The notes under the pieces were generated by a model that saw nothing but the letters and a program-made list of their open reading frames with translations, made no database searches and had not been told where the DNA came from. DNA of 64,000 nucleotides from Sagittula sp048553715 (lineage in GTDB: Bacteria > Pseudomonadota > Alphaproteobacteria > Rhodobacterales > Rhodobacteraceae): the NCBI RefSeq assembly GCF_048553715.1, contig NZ_JBLZNC010000008.1:62001-126000 (forward strand), in the 5' to 3' direction. A program made the translations under genes and the position numbers. This document shows, in pieces, positions 58,365 through 64,000 of this stretch. How positions within the stretch are numbered: position 1 is the stretch's first letter; every line of letters begins with the position of its first letter.

Positions 58365-60473
58365 TCAGAAGCCGAACAAACCGGCCTGCGTGATCGCCCG
58401 CTGCACAAAACGGTTGCGGTCGGTCTCTGGTTGCCAGCCCAGAACAGCCTTTGGACGGCTGTTGTCGAAGGGCGAGAAATGCGCGCGGCTTTGCCAGTCC
58501 GCCCGCGATGGCCGCACAAGCCCCGTCCGCCGCAGGGCATGCTTTTTGAGGTAATATTTAACCGCATCCGAGGCGTAGAACACATCCAGATTGCCGGTAA
58601 ACACGCGGATGCGCGCGCCCAGCTCTGCGTGGATGGCGTCAAAATAGTCGCGCGCGGACATCATCGGTTCGCCGATCAGGTTGAAGCTCTGGCCGTCGAC
58701 AAGCGGCGCATCTGCCTGCCCCATGGCGATCAGCCCGTCAGCAATGTCATCGTTGAGAACAAAGGGCAGGATGTTGCGCCCATGGCCCCAGATCCGCACA
58801 GCCCCGGCCCCATGCCATCGCCCGATGCCCCAGTGTTGCAGCGGGCCACCGGCCCCCACAACGATGCCGGGGCGCGCGATGGTCACGGGGAGCCCGCGTT
58901 CGGCGTGCAGCTTCAGCAGTTGGCGTTCGCATTCCGCCTTGGACCGGGCGTACATGTTCCGGTCGGTCATATCCTCGGGAAAGCCCGTCGCCTCGGTGAT
59001 GGTGACCGCGGGGTCCGACATGTCGTACGACGCGATGGTGCCGGTGTAGACAAGCCGTTTTACCCCGGCCTGTTCGCAGGCCATGCCGATGCGCGTGGCG
59101 ACACCGACATCATGGATCAGCGCGTCCTCCCAAGTGTCGGTCATGGCGCGGGCCAGATTGTACACCGTGTCGATGCCCTGCATCGCCTGCGTCAGCGCGT
59201 CGAGGTCGTAAAGATCGACCGGCACGGTTTCGACCTGATCGGGCAAATCGGGGAAGGGGCCGGATCGCCCACGGGACACCACGCGCACGTCCTGACCCAG
59301 TTCCACCAGCCGCCGCGTCAGGGCGCGCCCGATAAATCCGGTCCCGCCGATCACCATGGCGGTGGGCTGCGGCTTGCGGGTCTGGACCGTTGGTCTGGCC
59401 ACCTGTTTGGCGTCCTCGGGCATGGCGTCGATGATCGCGTCGATGCTGGACATCACATCAACCGCCGCCTTGGCCGAAAAGCGCGGATCTTGGCGACCTT
59501 CGGCCATCGCGCCGTAAATCGCCGCGTCCATGCCGCGAAAGCTTTGGGCGTAGGGGTTGCGCGTATTCAGGCTGCGGGCTTGGGTCCATGCGTTGCGAAA
59601 GCCGACCTTCAGCCTTTGTTCCGACAGATCCAACTGTCGCCGCAAGGGGTTGGCCACAAGGTCCGAGGCATTCTCGCGCTCCACCGTCAGCGTGTCAGCG
59701 GCATAGTCCAGACGCGCCCGCGCAGAGGAGCCGCGCAGGGTGACCGAGCGGTCGTCAATCGTTTCCACCATGGTGATGGTGAACGTCAGGTTGACGTGCC
59801 CGGCCCGCGCCAGAACGCGGAACCCTTGTGGGCGCGGATCGTCCCCGGGCAGCAGCGCGGGATGCGTGGCCTCGGCATGGGTGATCTCGACCGGACCAAA
59901 AAGGTCATGGGCAAAGGCCAGAAGATGCGGGCCAAGTTCCAGCAGCAGGTTTTCCGGTTTGCGCAGCAGCCACAGATTGAACGGCCCGGAGCGCAGCGGC
60001 GCCAGCGGCAGCGCCCAGAGGATCTCTGCCGTGTGGATGCGGCCATAGTCCCCGGCCTGCATCGCGTCTTTCATCGCGACATAGGATGGCAGGCCCAAAA
60101 AGTTGTGGCCGGGGGCGAACATACGGCCCGCGGCCTGCGCAGCATCTGCAATCCGGCGCGTGGCGTCGCCCGATTCGGCCACAGGTTTTTCCACAAGCAC
60201 ATGCAGTCCACCGTTGAGACATTCTGTCGCAATGCTTTCGTGTAGGTTGGGCGGGGTGAGGATGTGGACCGCGTCACAGACCTGCGCCGCAATCAGTTTA
60301 TCCACAGAGGTAAAGACATCCGCACCGTGCTGCGTGGCCAGCGCCCGCGCCGCGCTTTCGCGGGGGTCGCAGATCGCGGTGATCGTCACCCCCTTGGTCG
60401 CGGCCAATGCGTCTGCGTGCCAATCTGCGATGTAGCCCGCACCAATCAGGCCGATCCGGATGTCTTTGCTCAT
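58365..60473 (-). CDS. fused Gfo/Idh/MocA oxidoreductase - NAD-dependent epimerase/dehydratase
   Basis: A 702-residue fusion. Residues 1-350 are a Gfo/Idh/MocA oxidoreductase (IGLIGAGYIADWHADALA, ILTPPNLHESI, VLVEKPVAESGD). Residues about 370-702 are an extended SDR (TAMVIGGTGFIGRALTRRLV, YxxxK as MYARSKAE, VTIARPGIVVGAGGPL). Both halves keep nucleotide-binding and catalytic motifs. It probably carries out two steps on a nucleotide-sugar or glycan precursor. It is 2 nt downstream of the GT2 gene in the minus-strand operon. Confidence 0.88.
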   Translation of the reverse strand: MSKDIRIGLIGAGYIADWHADALAATKGVTITAICDPRESAARALATQHGADVFTSVDKLIAAQVCDAVHILTPPNLHESIATECLNGGLHVLVEKPVAESGDATRRIADAAQAAGRMFAPGHNFLGLPSYVAMKDAMQAGDYGRIHTAEILWALPLAPLRSGPFNLWLLRKPENLLLELGPHLLAFAHDLFGPVEITHAEATHPALLPGDDPRPQGFRVLARAGHVNLTFTITMVETIDDRSVTLRGSSARARLDYAADTLTVERENASDLVANPLRRQLDLSEQRLKVGFRNAWTQARSLNTRNPYAQSFRGMDAAIYGAMAEGRQDPRFSAKAAVDVMSSIDAIIDAMPEDAKQVARPTVQTRKPQPTAMVIGGTGFIGRALTRRLVELGQDVRVVSRGRSGPFPDLPDQVETVPVDLYDLDALTQAMQGIDTVYNLARAMTDTWEDALIHDVGVATRIGMACEQAGVKRLVYTGTIASYDMSDPAVTITEATGFPEDMTDRNMYARSKAECERQLLKLHAERGLPVTIARPGIVVGAGGPLQHWGIGRWHGAGAVRIWGHGRNILPFVLNDDIADGLIAMGQADAPLVDGQSFNLIGEPMMSARDYFDAIHAELGARIRVFTGNLDVFYASDAVKYYLKKHALRRTGLVRPSRADWQSRAHFSPFDNSRPKAVLGWQPETDRNRFVQRAITQAGLFGF

Positions 60474-60475
60474 GT

Positions 60476-61441
60476 CTATTTATACTCGATCAATGTCATA
60501 TGCGCGCCACGCAGACGCCTGAAATGGAACCGTAACAGTCCCAGAAGGTTCGGAAATTTCGACAGAAAAATCAAACAGGCTTGTTGAAAAGGTTCCGTTA
60601 GACCGTCACGGCGCAAACCTTGGGCAGTGCGCAGGTAATTGGCCACGTAAAGCGCCAGAACCAGAACAGAGGGCCAGCCACCGACGAACAGGCCCAGCAC
60701 AAAGATCACCGGCAGCGCGAGGCCATAGATCCACGTGCGTTGCCGTTCACGGGTGAAATATTCAGGGTGCAGCCAGCCGACCTGTCCAAAGGCATGGCCG
60801 GTGCGTTCGGCGCGCCGCCACCACTGGCCAAAGCGCAGCATAGCCGCGTCGTGCCGCGTCATCTGCTGTGGCAGGCGGTGCAGCAGCCATCCCGCCTTGC
60901 GCATGCGGATGCAGACATCGTCGTCCTCTCCCGCGATCACCACGGGGTTCATGCCGCCGATCTCTTGCCACAGATGGGCGCGGACCATCATGTCGCCGCC
61001 GCAGGCGTCGATCTGTCCGGCGGGGCGGTGCCATTCCCAATCGCTTAGACGGTTGTACAGGCTGGCCTCCGGGTGGATCTCGCAGCGCCAGCCGGTGACC
61101 ATCCCGACCTTCGGGTGGGTGTCCAGATGGTGGCGGCCTGCATCGAGCCAACCTGGGGCGAGCGCACAGTCCCCATCGATGAACTGCACGTAATCGCCGC
61201 TGCCTTGGGGCAGGTTGAGGGCGTCAAATCCTGCGTTGCGGGCGCGGGCGGCGGTAAAGGGCACGGACATGTCCAGCTCTACGACAGTGGCGCCTGCGCG
61301 TTTGGCGGCGGCCACGCTGTCGTCTGTGGACCCTGAATCCACATATACCACGCGGTCCGGTGTGTCGCAAAGCGAGGCCAGCGCCGCCACAAGGCGCGGA
61401 CCTTCGTTCCGGCCAATCAGGACAATATGTAAACCAGTCAT
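60476..61441 (-). CDS. glycosyltransferase family 2 with C-terminal membrane helices
   Basis: A 321-residue GT-A enzyme. IVLIGRNEGPRLVAALASL, VVYVDSGSTDDSV, the DXD-type YVQFIDGDCALAP, and CGGDMMVRAHLW then IAGEDDDVCIRMRKAGW give donor and acceptor sites. Two hydrophobic helices near residues 235-270 anchor it. It overlaps the upstream GT4 gene by 4 nt. Confidence 0.9.
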   Translation of the reverse strand: MTGLHIVLIGRNEGPRLVAALASLCDTPDRVVYVDSGSTDDSVAAAKRAGATVVELDMSVPFTAARARNAGFDALNLPQGSGDYVQFIDGDCALAPGWLDAGRHHLDTHPKVGMVTGWRCEIHPEASLYNRLSDWEWHRPAGQIDACGGDMMVRAHLWQEIGGMNPVVIAGEDDDVCIRMRKAGWLLHRLPQQMTRHDAAMLRFGQWWRRAERTGHAFGQVGWLHPEYFTRERQRTWIYGLALPVIFVLGLFVGGWPSVLVLALYVANYLRTAQGLRRDGLTEPFQQACLIFLSKFPNLLGLLRFHFRRLRGAHMTLIEYK

Positions 61442-62688
61442 TCGTTAAGCTCCTGTCGAATCATCGGGCGAATCGCAGGGGTTTGATCATTGGCATATGC
61501 AGCAAATAGGGAGGAGAGCCGCGCAGCTTCGGTTTGAATGTGAAATTCGGCCTCGACAATGGCGCGGCCGGATTGACCCGCCACTCGCCGGGCGGCAGGT
61601 TCGTCAAGCCATCGGGTGATTGCCTTGGCCAGCGCCTGAGCGTCACCGGGCGGTACAAGCGTTCCGGCCCCGTCGCGCACCAGTTCGGGCACACCGGCGA
61701 TCTGGGTGGTGACCACCGGCACGGCTGCGGCCATGGCCTCCATCAACACAACGGGCACGCCCTCGGCGAAAGAGGGCAGCACAAAGACATCCGCCTGTGT
61801 CAGCGCCTCGGCCACTTCGGACTGACTGCGGTAGCCCATAAAGGTGATCCGCTCGTGCAGGCCCAATTGGCGCGCCAGCGCGTCGATGGCCGCGCGTTCA
61901 GGGCCGTCGCCGATCAGGGTCAGACGCAGATCGGGGTGGCTGTCCCGCAGGTCTGCCATGGCCTGCAACAAAACGGGCACGCCTTTGACACCGGCAAGAC
62001 GACCGACAAACAACAGGTTTTGACCCGCGTGCGGGGCAGGGCTGTAGCGGTCAGGATCGACGCCGCAGTGGATGATGTGCAACCTGTCCCAATGCTGTTG
62101 CGGCGCAAAGCACATCAACTGGGACCGGCAGAAGTTGCTGATACAGGCCACAAACGCGGCGCGGCTGGCCTTTTCATCGATCCGCCAATGGTGGGGCTCA
62201 AAGAAGATGTCCGGCCCGTGGATGGTAAAGCTGAAGGGAATTCCCGACAGCTCGGACGCCAGCATTGCCACAGTACAGGACGCTTTGGCGATGTGATTGT
62301 GCAGATGCGTGACCTTCTGCCGTTCCAGATGATCGGCGAGAACTGCGGCCTCTGCGAAATAGATCAGGTTGTACAGGCGGCCCTTGATCCCCTTGGGGGC
62401 GGTGCGCCACGCCAGCGCCAAGGCCCGCCCGTAGCGACCCGGCCGTTTCAAATAACGCAGATGCGCCCACAGCAGGCGCGCCCCCTTGCAGGCATCCAGA
62501 ACCTTGAAGGTGCGTTTGTGTTCCGCGCGCTGTTCTGGGCCGACCAGATGCTCTTCGCCGGTGGTGCGGATGGAACAGGTTTCCACCTCATGGCCCAAGG
62601 CGCGCAGGGCTGCGACCTCGCGCTGGATAAAGGTGTCCGAGGCGCGCGGATATTCTCCGGTCAGGTAGGCGAGCTTGGGCAGGGTCAT
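61438..62688 (-). CDS. glycosyltransferase family 4
   Basis: A 416-residue GT-B enzyme. KLAYLTGEYPRASDTFIQRE opens the fold, THLHNHIAKASC marks the acceptor region, and LFVGRLAGVKGVPVLLQAM plus PSFAEGVPVVLMEAMAAAVPVV hold the donor site EX7E. It overlaps both neighbours by 4 nt, so it is part of the same translated chain. Confidence 0.92.
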   Translation of the reverse strand: MTLPKLAYLTGEYPRASDTFIQREVAALRALGHEVETCSIRTTGEEHLVGPEQRAEHKRTFKVLDACKGARLLWAHLRYLKRPGRYGRALALAWRTAPKGIKGRLYNLIYFAEAAVLADHLERQKVTHLHNHIAKASCTVAMLASELSGIPFSFTIHGPDIFFEPHHWRIDEKASRAAFVACISNFCRSQLMCFAPQQHWDRLHIIHCGVDPDRYSPAPHAGQNLLFVGRLAGVKGVPVLLQAMADLRDSHPDLRLTLIGDGPERAAIDALARQLGLHERITFMGYRSQSEVAEALTQADVFVLPSFAEGVPVVLMEAMAAAVPVVTTQIAGVPELVRDGAGTLVPPGDAQALAKAITRWLDEPAARRVAGQSGRAIVEAEFHIQTEAARLSSLFAAYANDQTPAIRPMIRQELNE

Positions 62689-63671
62689 GGGGTGCCACCG
62701 GTGACTGGTGCCTCGGCGGCGTGAGTGCGGGTCATCATGGCCTCGAACGCCGCGCTGTCCGCGCCACCAAGGGCTGCGCGAAGCCCGTCATTGGGAAAGC
62801 GCAGGGGCATCACGCGCGCGCGCAGTACGGGTTCACGAAACAGCCCCGGCAGATGGTGGGCGATGGGCCGCAGCCCCCGCGCCATGGCCGCCCACGCTTG
62901 ATAGGGCACCGTCACGTTGATCCGTGGCCAGCCGTATGTGGCGCGGTGCGCGCGGAGAAAGCGCGCACGGTCGGGCAGGTCGTCGTCAAAGACGTTAACG
63001 GCATGCACGCCTTGGGCCGCCGTGCCCGCAGCCGTGATGGCAGTGCGCGCCAGATGATCCACATGCACCAAGGGCAGTTCGCCGTCCGACCCGATGGTGA
63101 CAAACAGCTTTGACGCCCAGAACCCCTGCAGCGCGTGCCAAGACCGATGCGGCCCCCAAATGGCCCCCGCGCGCAGAAACCATGCCTCCTTGAGGTCGGC
63201 AAACAGCGTTTCCTGAACGCGCTTCGCCCCGGCGTAGGCGTCGCGGGCGGTGCTGCCAGCGGCGATCAGCGGGCTGTTTTCGTCCAATCTGTCGCCCGGC
63301 GACAGCCTGTCCGTGTCATACACCGTCAGGGAAGAAATCAGGACCAGCCGTGCCTGAGCCGCCTTGACCGCGTGCAGGACGCTGGCGCTTGCGCCCAATG
63401 TGTCTGCAGCGAGCCGGTCGGGGTCGTCCCCCAGATGCGCCGCCGCATGGATCACGGCGGCCCCGACAGGGATCGCCGCCGCCAGCCGGTCCGCCGCATC
63501 GGGTTGGGTCAGATCAAGGCGGACGACTGTGATCCCGCTATCGCCCTGCCATTGCGCAAGCGGGGTCGAGCGTACGATCGCCACAACGGGAATGTCGTTT
63601 TGTCGGGCGCAGGCGACGCACGCCCGCCCGACAAAGCCATTGGCCCCCGTGATCACCACAGCAGAGCTCAT
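62685..63671 (-). CDS. NAD-dependent epimerase/dehydratase (SDR)
   Basis: A 328-residue extended SDR. The start SAVVITGANGFVGRACVAC binds NAD(P), the ISSLTVYD serine and AYAGAKRVQE (YxxxK) form the catalytic site. It likely modifies a nucleotide sugar. The ATG at 63671 is chosen because the Rossmann motif begins right after it. It overlaps the next upstream oxidoreductase (ATGA). Confidence 0.88.
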   Translation of the reverse strand: MSSAVVITGANGFVGRACVACARQNDIPVVAIVRSTPLAQWQGDSGITVVRLDLTQPDAADRLAAAIPVGAAVIHAAAHLGDDPDRLAADTLGASASVLHAVKAAQARLVLISSLTVYDTDRLSPGDRLDENSPLIAAGSTARDAYAGAKRVQETLFADLKEAWFLRAGAIWGPHRSWHALQGFWASKLFVTIGSDGELPLVHVDHLARTAITAAGTAAQGVHAVNVFDDDLPDRARFLRAHRATYGWPRINVTVPYQAWAAMARGLRPIAHHLPGLFREPVLRARVMPLRFPNDGLRAALGGADSAAFEAMMTRTHAAEAPVTGGTP

Positions 63672-64000
63672 GCCTCGCCTCCGGCCCAGGGCATGGGCGG
63701 CATGGGGGTGCAGGTGGTGGTCATAGGCTGTGCGCCGCTGTGTTCGCCTGCGTTCTGGATGGCCAATGTGACCTCGGTCAGGTGCAGGGCCATGTCGTTT
63801 GACATGCGCGGTGGACGCCCCTCGCGCAGTGCTTGCAACAGCTCTGCCGGTCCAAGGGCAAAGTTCATCGCAGCCGCACCCCATCGGGCGACCTTTGGGT
63901 GGGTCGGTTGCGACAGCCGCACACGTCGCGGCCACGGGTGTTCCATCAGGCGGCGACGCAGGGTCAGGCGGCGGGCAAAGGTCACCTTCGCCCCGTTGTC
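63668..64000 (-). CDS. Gfo/Idh/MocA oxidoreductase, C-terminal part, cut by window edge
   Basis: Only about 110 C-terminal residues are inside the window. The segment NFALGPAELLQALREGRPPR, then SNDMALHLTEVTLAIQNAGE, matches the C-terminal end of Gfo/Idh/MocA sugar oxidoreductases. The N-terminal Rossmann domain lies past 64000. It is the upstream member of the minus-strand operon and overlaps the epimerase by 4 nt. Confidence 0.65.
   Translation of the reverse strand, partial: DNGAKVTFARRLTLRRRLMEHPWPRRVRLSQPTHPKVARWGAAAMNFALGPAELLQALREGRPPRMSNDMALHLTEVTLAIQNAGEHSGAQPMTTTCTPMPPMPWAGGEA

Overview
This 64 kb window reads as chromosomal DNA of a marine alphaproteobacterium, most likely a Rhodobacterales/Roseobacter-type organism. 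That placement is an inference. It rests on the flagellar gene order (MotE-like, small membrane protein, FliL divergent from FliF-FliH-FliN-FliP), CtrA-type TTAA-N7-TTAA boxes, a DUF4175/TIGR02302 protein downstream of lysA, an argH / tiny lipoprotein / small membrane protein / lysA block, and a structured leader ahead of a type III ornithine decarboxylase. Most of the window is GC-rich (roughly 60-68 percent in sampled lines). The first 4-5 kb is nearer 50 percent.

Layout. 1-2.8 kb: SGNH esterase, FAD-dependent reductase and Tat-exported L,D-transpeptidase. 2.9-7.7 kb: divergent flagellar genes. 7.7-16.6 kb: tRNA hydroxylase TrhO, an Hsp70-like protein, NAD salvage (pncA, pncB) with a hybrid sensor kinase between them, then hisC-tyrC and an extensin-like lipoprotein. 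16.6-24.3 kb: a sterol-desaturase-family protein, an ornithine decarboxylase with a long structured leader, TlpA-like thioredoxin, argH and lysA. 24.3-34.9 kb: TIGR02302 protein, ArfB, YhhQ, MepA, an MFS carrier, YggT, a 2-hydroxyacid dehydrogenase and several small envelope proteins. 35-36.7 kb: leuA with a leucine-rich leader peptide that I read directly from the sequence.

36.8-64 kb is the most unusual part: an extracellular polysaccharide locus with biosynthetic megasynthases built into it. It holds a secreted SGNH plus glycoside-hydrolase-like protein with an RTX-like tail, five glycosyltransferases, a Wzx-type flippase, a Wzz/GumC-type chain-length protein, a BY-kinase with a long coiled-coil extension, and sugar-modifying oxidoreductases and epimerases, including a fused one. 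Between the flippase and the chain-length protein lie a one-module polyketide synthase (KS-AT-KR-DH-ACP-TE), a glycosyltransferase, and an NRPS with the architecture formyltransferase / adenylation domain interrupted by a luciferase-like monooxygenase / carrier protein. The NRPS has no recognisable condensation or release domain. Its hand-derived specificity code resembles the glycine code. I infer that this locus makes an acyl- or aminoacyl-modified glycoconjugate or exopolysaccharide, or a small molecule coupled to it. The product is unknown to me.

Other noteworthy signals are an 18-codon mini-ORF behind a Shine-Dalgarno sequence complementary to 17 nt of the 16S rRNA 3' end, a 33-nt TC microsatellite, paired TTTGATCAAA palindromes, and three CtrA-like boxes. 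No tRNA, rRNA, CRISPR array, insertion sequence or phage gene was recognised.
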